Source of the DNA: Microbacterium sp. Root166
GTDB taxonomy: Bacteria > Actinomycetota > Actinomycetes > Actinomycetales > Microbacteriaceae
Assembly (NCBI RefSeq): GCF_001427145.1
Contig: NZ_LMGL01000001.1
Coordinates: forward strand, 1,379,241 to 1,443,240
DNA: 64,000 nucleotides
Direction of reading: 5' to 3'
A program made the translations under genes and the position numbers. The notes below the pieces were generated by a model. That model had not been told where the DNA came from and did not search any database. It saw only the letters and a list, made by a program, of their open reading frames with translations. This document shows, piece by piece, positions 1 to 7,600 of this stretch; within the stretch, counting starts at the first letter, position 1, and every line of letters starts with the position of its first letter.

Positions 1-612
1 GTTGATGTGCGCGGCGCGCGCACGGGCTCCGGCGTCGAGGTAGACGTTGCGCGAGCTCATCGCCAGACCGTCGGGCTCGCGGACGATCGGGCAGGCCTCG
101 ATGCGCACCGGGATGTCGAGGTCGCGCACCACGCGGCGCACCACGAGCACCTGCTGGGCGTCCTTCTGCCCGAAGTAGGCGGTGTCGGGCGCGACGATCT
201 GCAGCAGCTTCGTGACGACGGTGGCGACGCCGTCGAAGTGGCCCGGGCCGCGCGTCGCCCCGCAGAGCACGTCGGTGATCCCGGAGACATGGATGCTCGT
301 GGCGAAGCCGTGCGGATACACCTCGTCGACGGCGGGAGCGAACAGGATGTCGGCGCCCGCGCCCGCGGCGAGCTCGGCGTCGCGGGCCTCGTCGCGGGGG
401 TACGCGGTGAGATCTTCGCCCGCGCCGAACTGCGTGGGGTTGACGAACAGCGAGACGACGACGAGATCGGTGCCGGCCCGAGCGGCGCGGATCAGCGAGA
501 GGTGGCCCTCGTGGAAGGCGCCCATCGTGGGCACCAGCCCGACGGTACGGCCCTCGGCACGGGCTGCGCGCACGGCGGAGCGGACGTCGGCGACGGTTCT
601 CAGGATCCTCAT
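1..612 (-). CDS. panC: Pantoate--beta-alanine ligase, 3' end outside window
   Basis: ATP-dependent condensation of pantoate with beta-alanine, the last step of pantothenate synthesis in the cytosol. Reading leftwards from the ATG at 612 gives [10 protein letters not shown] and then [10 protein letters not shown] at residues 28-37, the HIGH-type nucleotide-binding motif of PanC. Further on come [17 protein letters not shown] and MSSRNVYL, all typical of the family. About 204 of the usual ~280 residues are inside the window and the C-terminus runs off the left edge. The start overlaps the stop of the upstream DUF2520 gene as ATGA (609-612), so the two genes are translationally coupled. The same pair is found next to each other in other actinobacteria. 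Identification is firm. Confidence 0.95.
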   Translation of the reverse strand, partial: MRILRTVADVRSAVRAARAEGRTVGLVPTMGAFHEGHLSLIRAARAGTDLVVVSLFVNPTQFGAGEDLTAYPRDEARDAELAAGAGADILFAPAVDEVYPHGFATSIHVSGITDVLCGATRGPGHFDGVATVVTKLLQIVAPDTAYFGQKDAQQVLVVRRVVRDLDIPVRIEACPIVREPDGLAMSSRNVYLDAGARARAAHIN

Positions 613-1346
613 GCGGTGTGCTCCTCGGCAGCGGCCAGCGCGCGCGTGCGCTCGACCAGGATGTCGAACAGCGGAAGCTCTGCGGGTGTTCCGGCGCGGA
701 CCGCTTCTCGCTGCCGGTCGACCGTCACCTCGTCACCGCGCGCGACGGGTCCGGTGAGGGCTGCGCGCGGTCCGTGCTGCGCCCAGTTGTCGACCGTTCC
801 GTGCACGAGGGGCACGAGGTGGCGGCGCAGCACGACGGGATCCAGGCCCGATGCCGCGGCCGTAGCCTCGGCCGCCGCGGCGAGGGTGACGAAGAAGTTG
901 GAGGCGATCGAGGCGGCCGCGTGGTACCCGGCGCGCTGATCGTCGGTCACGGTGAACGCCTCGCCGCCGACGGCGGCCACGAGGTCGCCGGCCGCGCTCA
1001 GGGCGTCGGGCGAGACGCCCGCAACGGCGCAGCCGATCCCCTGGAACGCGTCGGGTCCCTCGTCGCCGACGAACGCCCGCAGCGGATGCAGCCCGAAGTC
1101 CGCGCCGGATTCGCTCAGGGTGGTGGCGCCCGACGTGTGCCCGACCAGCGCGGCGCCGGCTCGCGCAGCGCGCACCGCCGCAGAGATCTCGCGGTCGGGA
1201 ACGCACAGCAGCACGATGTCGGCCGGCTCCACCGGCTCGCCGCGACCGGTCGGTCCGTTGACCCGGTATCCGGCGGCGCGCAGCGCGGTTGCCGCGGCCC
1301 GGCCCAGGCGTCCGGGGCCGACGATGCTGATGGTCGCTGCGCTCAT
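609..1346 (-). CDS. Rossmann-fold DUF2520 protein
   Basis: 245-residue protein with an N-terminal NAD(P)-binding fold: [10 protein letters not shown] places the GxGxxG loop at residues 10-15. The C-terminal helical half (GFHP-type LHPLRAF, then [11 protein letters not shown]) is the DUF2520 domain. The family resembles ketopantoate reductase or pyrroline-carboxylate reductase and sits beside panC in many actinobacteria, so a role in pantothenate synthesis, possibly ketopantoate reduction, is inferred from context only. It heads the panC operon. A GATACT box near 1381-1386 on the minus strand is a candidate -10, and GAAGAGACC before the ATG a modest ribosome site. Confidence 0.85.
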   Translation of the reverse strand: MSAATISIVGPGRLGRAAATALRAAGYRVNGPTGRGEPVEPADIVLLCVPDREISAAVRAARAGAALVGHTSGATTLSESGADFGLHPLRAFVGDEGPDAFQGIGCAVAGVSPDALSAAGDLVAAVGGEAFTVTDDQRAGYHAAASIASNFFVTLAAAAEATAAASGLDPVVLRRHLVPLVHGTVDNWAQHGPRAALTGPVARGDEVTVDRQREAVRAGTPAELPLFDILVERTRALAAAEEHTA

Positions 1347-1465
1347 GGTCTCTTCCGCAGGCGGCTGCGGTGCGCCACCCAGTATCGCACCACCCCTCCG
1401 GCCCGCGAACTCGCGCGAATGTCACCATCGCAGCGGAGAGCGGTAGGTACTGCCAGAATCCAGGC

Positions 1466-2338
1466 ATGGCCGCACCGCGCACTGAGCTCAAGAGCACCGG
1501 ATACGAGATCTTCATCGGGCTGCTCTCGATGCTGTCGATCGCCAACCTCGTCCTCGTCTACGCCTTCGTGCACGACCCGGCACTGCAGCAGATCCTCAGT
1601 GTGATGAACGCGTTGTTCAGCGTGATCTTCCTGATCGACTTCATCTATCGCATCAGGACCGCGCCTTCGGCGGGCGCGTATTTCTTCAAGCACTTCGGCT
1701 GGGCAGACCTCCTCGCGAGCCTTCCCTTCCCGCAGGCGAAGATCCTGCGCGTCTTCCGCCTGGTGCGCGTCGCGCGCCTCATGCGAGATGTCGGACCTCG
1801 CAACCTCTGGAAGGCGATCGTTCGCGACCGCGCGGGTAGCGCGCTCCTGCTGCTCCTGCTCATGGGCATCCTCGTCCTCCAGTTCGGCAGCCTGATGGTG
1901 CTGCGCGTGGAGCAGTACGCCAACGGCGCGAACATCACGTCGGCCTCGGACGCGCTCTGGTACACCATCGTGACGATCTCGACCGTCGGCTACGGCGATC
2001 AGTTCCCCGTCACGGACGCCGGCCGCCTCATCGGCGCGGGCATCATCGTCATCGGCGTCGGCATCTTCGGCACGTTCACCGGCTACCTGGCGAACCTCTT
2101 CCTCACGCCCAAGAAGAGCAAGGACGAATCGGATGCCGCGGCCGCCGCGCCGGTGGATGACAGCGTGACAGCGGCCGAGGCCGCCCCGGCCGTCATCGTG
2201 CCGGCCGCTGCCGTCGTGTCCGCGAGTGCGACGACGGAGGAGCTCCGCGAACTGCTCGCCCGGTCCGAGGCGAACCTCGCCGAGATGCGGGTGCTGCTGG
2301 GCGCGCCGGACGACGGAGTGGGCTCCGCACCCGCGTGA
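1466..2338 (+). CDS. Voltage-gated-type potassium channel
   Basis: 290-residue membrane protein. Early transmembrane segments lie at residues 15-35 and 45-62. An arginine-rich S4-like stretch, RVFRLVRVARLMRDV, spans residues 95-109, a pore-lining helix 125-145, and the potassium selectivity filter TVGYGD is at 173-178, followed by a last helix. The C-terminal 90 residues are Ala-rich and end in a short predicted coiled coil. The six-segment Kv-like plan is clear, and it should conduct K+ across the plasma membrane. The ATG at 1466 is preferred to the upstream in-frame ATG at 1370: a CAGAAT box at 1454-1459 sits 6 nt before it, as expected for a leaderless mRNA, and the conserved protein begins there. 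Confidence 0.9.
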   Translation: MAAPRTELKSTGYEIFIGLLSMLSIANLVLVYAFVHDPALQQILSVMNALFSVIFLIDFIYRIRTAPSAGAYFFKHFGWADLLASLPFPQAKILRVFRLVRVARLMRDVGPRNLWKAIVRDRAGSALLLLLLMGILVLQFGSLMVLRVEQYANGANITSASDALWYTIVTISTVGYGDQFPVTDAGRLIGAGIIVIGVGIFGTFTGYLANLFLTPKKSKDESDAAAAAPVDDSVTAAEAAPAVIVPAAAVVSASATTEELRELLARSEANLAEMRVLLGAPDDGVGSAPA

Positions 2339-2366
2339 TGCGGCTCGCATGCGGCAGGGTGGTCGC

Positions 2367-3356
2367 ATGATTGCCGCTCGCCCGATCGCCTGGTCCTGGC
2401 GCGGCGTCGCCCACGGCGCGATTCTCGGTGTTCCTGCCGCGATCGCGTCGGTCAGCGACCCAGGGCTCGGTCTCGCGCTCGCCGTCGGCGTGCTCCCGGC
2501 TGCGGCGCTCGGCCTGCGCAGCACCCGGCGCGAGCGCGCGATGGTGGTCGTCATCGGAGCGGTCGCCGGGGTGTCGCTGTTCCTCGGCTCGCTGGTGTCG
2601 GGCCTTCCGGTGCTCGCCGTTGCGCTGGTGTTCGCGCTGTGCGTCGGCGTCGCCCTGGCGGTCGCGGACTCGTCGCGGCGGCTTGCGCCGCTCGTGATGA
2701 TGCTGGGGCTTCCGCTGTACGGCGCGGGGCTGTCCGAGAGTTCGTGGTCGGCCGGCCTGGCCGCCGGCCTGCTGATCGTCGGCGGCTCGGTATACGGGTG
2801 GCTCGTCTCGCTGGTCTGGCCGAGCGGCCCGGCCGTTGCGCGGCCGCCGCGGCGGGCGGCTCCTCGCTCGGCGATGCTCGTCTACGGCATCCAGATCGGA
2901 CTCGCCGGCGCCGCCGGCGCGGCACTCGGCTTCGCGCTCGGAGTCGACCACCCCGGCTGGGCGTGCACGGCCGCACTGCTCGTGAGCCGCCCGGACCGCC
3001 GGCAGCTCGACGCCCGCGGAGCGGGCCGTACGGTCTCGGTCGTCGCCGGTGCGCTCGTCGCGTGCGCCCTCGCCGCGGCGTCGCCGTCGGCGCCGGCCAT
3101 CGGCGCCGCCGTGCTCGTGGTGCTCGCGGTGGCCGCCGGCACCGCGGGGAGCCGCTGGTACGTGTTCCCGTTCTTCTCGACGGTGATCGTGCTGTCGATG
3201 CTGCTCCAGGACGAGACGACGCCGCCGGCGCACTGGTTCGTGGAGCGGGTGCTGCTCACGCTGGCCGGAGTCGCGCTCGCACTGGCGGCCGCGTGGGTGG
3301 TGCCGAAGGTGGCGCGGCGAGTGGGTCGGACGGAGCGTCTAGGGGGACCGGACTAG
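2367..3356 (+). CDS. FUSC-family membrane protein
   Basis: 329-residue, very hydrophobic protein with two blocks of transmembrane helices separated by a basic loop (SGPAVARPPRRAAPRSA, about residues 155-170). The second block contains WACTAALLVSRPDRRQL, which resembles the conserved segment of FUSC/aromatic-acid exporter-like proteins. That family includes fusaric acid and aromatic acid exporters. No substrate can be inferred here. The start at 2367 is favoured because a CAGGGT box at 2355-2360 lies 6 nt upstream; a longer reading frame back to 2226 overlaps the channel gene. Its 3' end overlaps the convergent gene ending at 3339 by 18 bp, an unusual antisense overlap. Confidence 0.7.
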   Translation: MIAARPIAWSWRGVAHGAILGVPAAIASVSDPGLGLALAVGVLPAAALGLRSTRRERAMVVVIGAVAGVSLFLGSLVSGLPVLAVALVFALCVGVALAVADSSRRLAPLVMMLGLPLYGAGLSESSWSAGLAAGLLIVGGSVYGWLVSLVWPSGPAVARPPRRAAPRSAMLVYGIQIGLAGAAGAALGFALGVDHPGWACTAALLVSRPDRRQLDARGAGRTVSVVAGALVACALAAASPSAPAIGAAVLVVLAVAAGTAGSRWYVFPFFSTVIVLSMLLQDETTPPAHWFVERVLLTLAGVALALAAAWVVPKVARRVGRTERLGGPD

Positions 3357-3809
3357 CGGCGAACAGTTACTGACGAGGCCGGTGAGGAACGTGACGCTGG
3401 CCGTGGCGGCAGCCGACTCCCAGCCCCCAGGTCCAACCGCGTAGAGCGAATAGATTCCGGAACCGAGGTCGAGGAGGCTTCGTGGAAGCGACATGCTTAT
3501 GGCACTCGCACCCAACGTGCCTGCCTTGTCGACCGCCCCTACGAGAGCCCACCTATATCCGCTGCGCGCCAGTCCACCCGAGGCTGGCGCAGTCCACGTG
3601 AAGTCGATCGCTCCGAGGAGACCCTCGGAACAGTTGAGGTTGGAAACCGCTGTGACCTTGCCCGCGGTCATCGTGTCGCTGGTCGTGAATTCACTGTCCG
3701 TCCAGGCGGCATCGGTGTGGACCGGGCCGCCGGTGAACCCGGTCAGCGTGACGCATACGAGTGCCACGACGAAGACGGCGGCACGCAGCATCCGTGATCG
3801 TCGATTCAT
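3339..3809 (-). CDS. SipW-type alternate-signal exported protein (third cargo)
   Basis: 156-residue predicted secreted protein. The start MNRRSRMLRAAVFVV is basic and followed by a hydrophobic helix to about residue 25; then comes HTDAAWTDSEFTTSDTMTAG, which matches the pattern xAxWTDSExxxxxxFxxG of proteins processed by SipW-like peptidases. The rest is Ser/Gly/Ala-rich beta-type sequence with three cysteines (NLNCSEG and SNCSP visible). The ATG at 3809 overlaps the stop of the peptidase gene as ATGA, so it is coupled to it. A longer frame from 4256 is only the antisense of the peptidase gene. No enzymatic motif is visible; a structural surface or matrix role like TasA/camelysin is possible but unproven. 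Confidence 0.75.
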   Translation of the reverse strand: MNRRSRMLRAAVFVVALVCVTLTGFTGGPVHTDAAWTDSEFTTSDTMTAGKVTAVSNLNCSEGLLGAIDFTWTAPASGGLARSGYRWALVGAVDKAGTLGASAISMSLPRSLLDLGSGIYSLYAVGPGGWESAAATASVTFLTGLVSNCSPLVRSP

Positions 3810-5002
3810 GGGCGCACCCTGCTGCGCGCGTAGACGCCGGCTCCGGCCGCCGCGAGCACCAGCGCCGTCGCCGCGAGCAGCCACGGCGCCTGCGCCCCTG
3901 TCGCGGGCAGAGCGCCGCCGGGACCGGTCGACACGTCGTCGCCCATGCCCACCGCCCGGACCGTGAGGTCGACCGCACCCGCGGCGTCTGGGTCGGCGGT
4001 GGCGGGCATCGCAACCACGACACGCAGCCAGCTCTGCTCGGTCGACGTCATCGATTGGATGCTGCGCTCCACGCCGTCGAGCGGCACAGGCTCCTCGCGG
4101 ACCAGAGTCGTCGGGGTGGGGCAGGATCCACTCACCCATCGTTGCGGGCACGTGAGGACCTCGTACTGGAGGGCCAGCTCGGGGTCGCCCAGGGAGGAGA
4201 GCAGCACAGTGATCGTGCCCGGGGTGGGCGCGTCCGCACTGACTCCGACCTCCCACGCGGCGGATCCGCCGGGAAGAAGATCCCGCATCTGCGGCTGCTC
4301 GATGGAGATCAGACGGATGACCTCGCCCTGGATGATCCGCTCACCGCTCGCAGCGTGTGCTTGGTGGGGTGCGGCGACGATCGATCCGACCGCGAGCAAC
4401 AGGGCCATGGCGGTGACGACGCCGGCGGTCTTGCCCGGGGCATCAGCAGATTCGGGTTCCGATTCCGGTACGGGCTCGCGTTCCCTTGTGCGCCTGTCGC
4501 GGCGCGGCCAGAACACCCACACCACCAGGACCGTCGCGCACACCGTGATGGTGCCGAGCACCCACGGGTTGCCCATCGAGGCGATCACCGGAGCGATTCC
4601 GGGCACCGAGCCGACCACCAGGCGCACGCGCTCGACGTCGTATGGCAGAGGGTCGTCGACGGCGTTGGCGTCTCCGCGCATCGTGATGCGGCGCATCTCG
4701 GCGGACGCGTCGGGCACCTCCGCCACACTCGTCACTCGGTGCGTGATCGGCAGCTTCCCCGGTCGATCGACCGTGACCACGTCTCCGACGGCGATCTCGT
4801 CCGCCGGGATGTGCCGCACGATCGCCGCGGAGCCCGCGGGAATCGTCGGCGACATCGACCCGGTGCTGAAAAGGATGATGCGCACGTCGAAGATGGCGGC
4901 GACGATCACGAGCGCGATGCACACGGCGCCCAGCACGGCCGCGACCGTGAGGGCGCCGTCGCCGAGGACGGCCCCCCACGATCGTTCATCCCTGCGTGGC
5001 AT
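3806..5002 (-). CDS. SipW-like signal peptidase fused to LPATG-anchored ectodomain
   Basis: 398-residue protein in two parts. Residues 1-165 form a type I signal peptidase of the ER/SipW subclass. A membrane helix at 18-39 leads into STGSMSPT with the catalytic Ser49, then PITHRV with His88 in place of the bacterial Lys, then GDANAVDD (110-117), and a second helix at 147-165. A charged linker (170-190) leads to a third hydrophobic segment at 193-212 ending QAHAASG, like a second export signal. An extracellular beta-rich domain follows and then a sorting signal: LPATG at 365-369, hydrophobic helix and RSRVRP tail. Peptidases of this class normally lack the second half. The neighbours carry matching alternate signal peptides and are the likely substrates. 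No sortase gene is in the window. Confidence 0.85.
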   Translation of the reverse strand: MPRRDERSWGAVLGDGALTVAAVLGAVCIALVIVAAIFDVRIILFSTGSMSPTIPAGSAAIVRHIPADEIAVGDVVTVDRPGKLPITHRVTSVAEVPDASAEMRRITMRGDANAVDDPLPYDVERVRLVVGSVPGIAPVIASMGNPWVLGTITVCATVLVVWVFWPRRDRRTREREPVPESEPESADAPGKTAGVVTAMALLLAVGSIVAAPHQAHAASGERIIQGEVIRLISIEQPQMRDLLPGGSAAWEVGVSADAPTPGTITVLLSSLGDPELALQYEVLTCPQRWVSGSCPTPTTLVREEPVPLDGVERSIQSMTSTEQSWLRVVVAMPATADPDAAGAVDLTVRAVGMGDDVSTGPGGALPATGAQAPWLLAATALVLAAAGAGVYARSRVRP

Positions 5003-5021
5003 GGTGCGCTCTGACTTCAGA

Positions 5022-5660
5022 TCAGCTGTTCGACGTCGACGTGAAGGTCCACGTCACCGTCCCGGTGGTTCCTTGGAACGTGTTGGGCGAACCGGGTGCG
5101 ACGCGCACCTCGAAGCACAGTCCGATTGCACCGTTGGCCGCGGCGATCGGACTGGCGATCACGGGCGTGGGAGCCGGTGGCGCTGCCGCCACGTAGGTCG
5201 TGGCATTCCCCGCGATGAACGTGCCGGTCGTGAACGCGCCCGCATTGCAGGTAGCGGTGGGGTTCACCGCGGTCATGCGCACGGCGCGATACTGCAGCGC
5301 GGGCGCGAGTGCGCCACTGCTCGTGATCCCCGTCAGCGAGACGGTCCCCGCGACGTTGGTGGTGAGAGTGGTGCGGACGTTCAACCAGGCATAGTGCGAC
5401 ACGCTCGGCGACATCGCCGTCGCGTTGAACGTGAGCGAGGCGCCTGGCGCCGTCGTGTTGCTGGCGTACGTCGGTGACCCCGCGCTCTGCGACTCCGTGT
5501 CGAAGATGCTCGCGCCGAAGCTGCCCGTCGCGTTCTCGGTGTCGGTCCACGCCGCGAGCGTGGCGAACGAGCCGATGCCGAAGACGAGTCCTGCGGCGAG
5601 GACCACCCTCACGCGCCGGCTCCGAAGTCGCCGGCGCGTGATCCGCCTCGAGGAGCCCAC
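5022..5660 (-). CDS. SipW-type alternate-signal exported protein (second cargo)
   Basis: 212-residue predicted exported protein. A very basic N-terminus (RRITRRRLRSRRVR) is followed by a hydrophobic helix and TLAAWTDTENATGSFGASIF, the signature of cargo for SipW-like peptidases. The mature part is rich in Thr/Ser/Ala/Gly, ends VTWTFTSTSNS and has two cysteines (TATCNAG, IGLCFEV). The GTG at 5660, two bases after the stop of the upstream gene, is chosen as start; an in-frame GTG at 5699 would overlap that gene by 37 nt. No catalytic motif is visible. The paired TGTVTWTF/TGTITWEF endings show that this protein and the upstream gene product are homologous. Confidence 0.8.
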   Translation of the reverse strand: MGSSRRITRRRLRSRRVRVVLAAGLVFGIGSFATLAAWTDTENATGSFGASIFDTESQSAGSPTYASNTTAPGASLTFNATAMSPSVSHYAWLNVRTTLTTNVAGTVSLTGITSSGALAPALQYRAVRMTAVNPTATCNAGAFTTGTFIAGNATTYVAAAPPAPTPVIASPIAAANGAIGLCFEVRVAPGSPNTFQGTTGTVTWTFTSTSNS

Positions 5661-5662
5661 GA

Positions 5663-6295
5663 TCAGAGCGGGTCGCCCGACGTGCCCGCGAACTCCCACG
5701 TGATGGTTCCGGTCGCGCCCTGCGGCAGGCCGGCGCCGGCGGTCACGACGAAGCAGAGGTTGACGGGCGTCGCGGCAGCGGTGAGGTCGAATGCGGGAAC
5801 GGTGCCGGTCGCGGTGGCCGCGCGGTTCGCGACGATGGCGGTCCCGGTCGGGGGAGCCGCCTCGGAGCAGGTGGCCCCGAAGGTGCCGACGTCGTACAGC
5901 GAGTAGGTCAGGTTGGTGCCGATTGCGCCGCCGATGACGTTCTCGAGCGTCACGTCCGCGGCGTAGTCGGAATCGGTGGAGAGCTGCACCGCGAACGGTG
6001 CGTAGACGACGTCTCCCGGTGAGAGCACGTCAGCGTCCAGCGCGAAGGCGAGCGTCTTGCCCGGGGCGGCCGGGTCGCTCGAGAAGGCCGTGCCGTCCGT
6101 GCTGCCCTGCAGATCGAACTGACCTGACGAGAACGTGCCGGTGGCGAACTCGGAGTCGTTCCACACAGCGAGGGTGACGGCGGCACCGACGCCGAGCACG
6201 AGGCCTCCGGCGAGGATCGCCGCCACCATGCGGCGCCGGTCGCGCGAGCGTCCGGGTGATTCGGGCACGGTCGGGGGAACTGTCTGGGCGGTCAT
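5663..6295 (-). CDS. SipW-type alternate-signal exported protein (first cargo)
   Basis: 210-residue predicted exported protein and first gene of the secretion cluster. RDRRRM is followed by a 20-residue hydrophobic segment and LAVWNDSEFATGTFSSGQFD, a textbook SipW-cognate signal. The mature domain contains VTLENVIGG and two cysteines (ATCSEAA, VNLCFVV) and ends TGTITWEFAGTSGD. This looks like a camelysin/TasA-type beta-sandwich surface protein, but no function can be assigned. The ATG at 6295 has AAGGAG upstream (6302-6307 region on the minus strand); an in-frame ATG 45 nt upstream lacks one. The operon continues into the second cargo, the peptidase and the third cargo. Confidence 0.85.
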   Translation of the reverse strand: MTAQTVPPTVPESPGRSRDRRRMVAAILAGGLVLGVGAAVTLAVWNDSEFATGTFSSGQFDLQGSTDGTAFSSDPAAPGKTLAFALDADVLSPGDVVYAPFAVQLSTDSDYAADVTLENVIGGAIGTNLTYSLYDVGTFGATCSEAAPPTGTAIVANRAATATGTVPAFDLTAAATPVNLCFVVTAGAGLPQGATGTITWEFAGTSGDPL

Positions 6296-6348
6296 GCTGT
6301 CTCCTTGATGCGATGGGTTGATACGGCATGCCCCAGACATGTGCTCCG

Positions 6349-6354
6349 ATGCTA
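6349..6354 (-). promoter_or_regulatory. Candidate -10 box of the SipW cluster
   Basis: TAGCAT on the minus strand about 54 nt before the ATG at 6295 is the best -10-like hexamer upstream of the first cargo gene. No clear -35 was seen. This is a motif reading only. Confidence 0.35.
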
Positions 6355-6472
6355 GAGCGGCGTGTCGCCCGGCGACAGGGGGGCAGGCTCATGCTTCGGC
6401 AAGCATGTGACCAACGCCACCGCGACGATTCCTCAGATGTCGGCAGCCGTCGCGCACCTCGATGGATCGGGC

Positions 6473-6478
6473 TACACT
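6473..6478 (+). promoter_or_regulatory. -10 box for leaderless Cys-leader transcript
   Basis: TACACT lies 7 nt before the GTG of the Cys-rich mini-ORF, so a transcript starting at about 6486 would begin with the start codon. A convincing -35 is not visible, as is common for such actinobacterial promoters. Confidence 0.55.
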
Positions 6479-6485
6479 GACCGAC

Positions 6486-6512
6486 GTGTTGACCTGTCGT
6501 TGTTGTCGCTGA
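6486..6512 (+). CDS. Cys-rich leaderless leader peptide (MLTCRCCR)
   Basis: A nine-codon reading frame, GTG TTG ACC TGT CGT TGT TGT CGC TGA, encodes MLTCRCCR with three cysteines in five codons. It starts 7 nt after a TACACT -10 box and has no ribosome site, so it would be the first translated element of a leaderless mRNA. A small perfect hairpin (GTGCC-GTA-GGCAC, 6513-6525) begins immediately after the stop. The next gene, 75 bp downstream, makes cysteine or cystathionine. In mycobacteria, polycysteine leaderless uORFs act as cysteine-responsive attenuators of sulfur genes. The same role is inferred here from position and composition. It is far below the length limit of automatic gene callers. 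Confidence 0.65.
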   Translation: MLTCRCCR

Positions 6513-6525
6513 GTGCCGTAGGCAC
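6513..6525 (+). promoter_or_regulatory. Small hairpin after the Cys-leader stop
   Basis: GTGCC, loop GTA, GGCAC: a perfect 5-bp stem directly following the leader stop codon. Ribosome stalling on the Cys codons would keep it open or alter it, so it may be part of an attenuation switch. The stem is short and its role is speculative. Confidence 0.4.
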
Positions 6526-6586
6526 GCTTCCGCGACCCCAGACAGCACTTCCGCGCACTCGCGCGGCGACACCGAGGACTCCATCC

Positions 6587-7600
6587 GTGCGTTACGCCAA
6601 GAGCGTTGCCGACCTCGTCGGCGACACCCCCCTCGTCCAGCTCACCCGTGTCACCGAGGGCATCGCCGCCACGGTGCTCGCGAAGGTCGAGTACTTCAAT
6701 CCCGGCGGGTCCGCCAAGGACCGCATCGCCCGCGGCATCATCGACGCCGCCGAGCGCGACGGCCTGCTCAAACCCGGCGGCACGATCGTCGAGCCGACCA
6801 GCGGCAACACCGGCGTCGGCCTGGCTCTGGTCGCGCTCGAGCGGGGCTACCGCATGATCTTCGTGGTGCCCGACAAGTTCGCGGGCGAGAAGGTCGCCGT
6901 GCTCAAGGCCTATGGCGCCGAGGTCGTCATGACCGAGACCAGCGTCGAGCCCGACGATCCGCGGTCGTACTACAGCGTCTCGGACCGGCTCGTCCGCGAG
7001 ATCCCGGGCGCCTTCAAGCCCAATCAGTTCGCGAACCAGAACGGCCCGGCCGCCCACTTCGGGTCGACCGGTCCCGAGATCTGGCGCGACACCGACGGGC
7101 GGGTCACGCACTTCGTGGCCGGCATCGGCACGGGCGGAACGATCACGGGCACCGGCCGGTACCTCCGCGATGTGTCCGGCGGCGCCGTCGAAGTGGTGGG
7201 CGTCGATCCCGAGGGCTCGATCTATTCCGGCGGCCCGGTGCACGGCTACCTGGTCGAGGGTGTGGGGGAGGACTTCTGGCCCGAGACGTACGACCCCTCC
7301 GTGGTCGGATCTCTCGAGCGAGTAGCGGATGCCGAATCCTTCGCCATGACCCGCCGGCTGGCGCGCGAAGAGGGCCTTCTCGTCGGCGGTTCCAGCGGGA
7401 TGGCCGTCGTCGGCGCCCTCCGGGTCGCGAAGGACCTGCCCGCCGACGCCGTCGTGGTGGTGCTGCTTCCCGATCACGGCCGCGGCTACCTCAGCCGGAT
7501 CTACGACGACGAGTGGATGCGCTCACGCGGGTTCGACCTGGACGATCCGCCGCATCCGCCCTACGAAGCACCCACCCCCATCGAAGGAGCATCCGAATGA
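6587..7600 (+). CDS. Cystathionine beta-synthase / cysteine synthase, catalytic core only
   Basis: 337-residue PLP enzyme of the beta-family that makes cystathionine from serine and homocysteine, or cysteine from O-acetylserine. The PLP lysine is Lys44 in NPGGSAKDRIA; the substrate loop TSGNTG is at 71-76 and the phosphate loop GTGGTITGTG follows near residue 185. The C-terminal pair of CBS regulatory domains found in many cystathionine beta-synthases is absent. The start is the GTG at 6587 with GAGG upstream; the in-frame extension to 6362 reads through the leader region. It overlaps metB as ATGA (7597-7600). The pairing with metB resembles the mycobacterial cbs-metB neighbourhood, so a transsulfuration role is favoured over simple cysteine synthase. 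Confidence 0.85.
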   Translation: MRYAKSVADLVGDTPLVQLTRVTEGIAATVLAKVEYFNPGGSAKDRIARGIIDAAERDGLLKPGGTIVEPTSGNTGVGLALVALERGYRMIFVVPDKFAGEKVAVLKAYGAEVVMTETSVEPDDPRSYYSVSDRLVREIPGAFKPNQFANQNGPAAHFGSTGPEIWRDTDGRVTHFVAGIGTGGTITGTGRYLRDVSGGAVEVVGVDPEGSIYSGGPVHGYLVEGVGEDFWPETYDPSVVGSLERVADAESFAMTRRLAREEGLLVGGSSGMAVVGALRVAKDLPADAVVVVLLPDHGRGYLSRIYDDEWMRSRGFDLDDPPHPPYEAPTPIEGASE

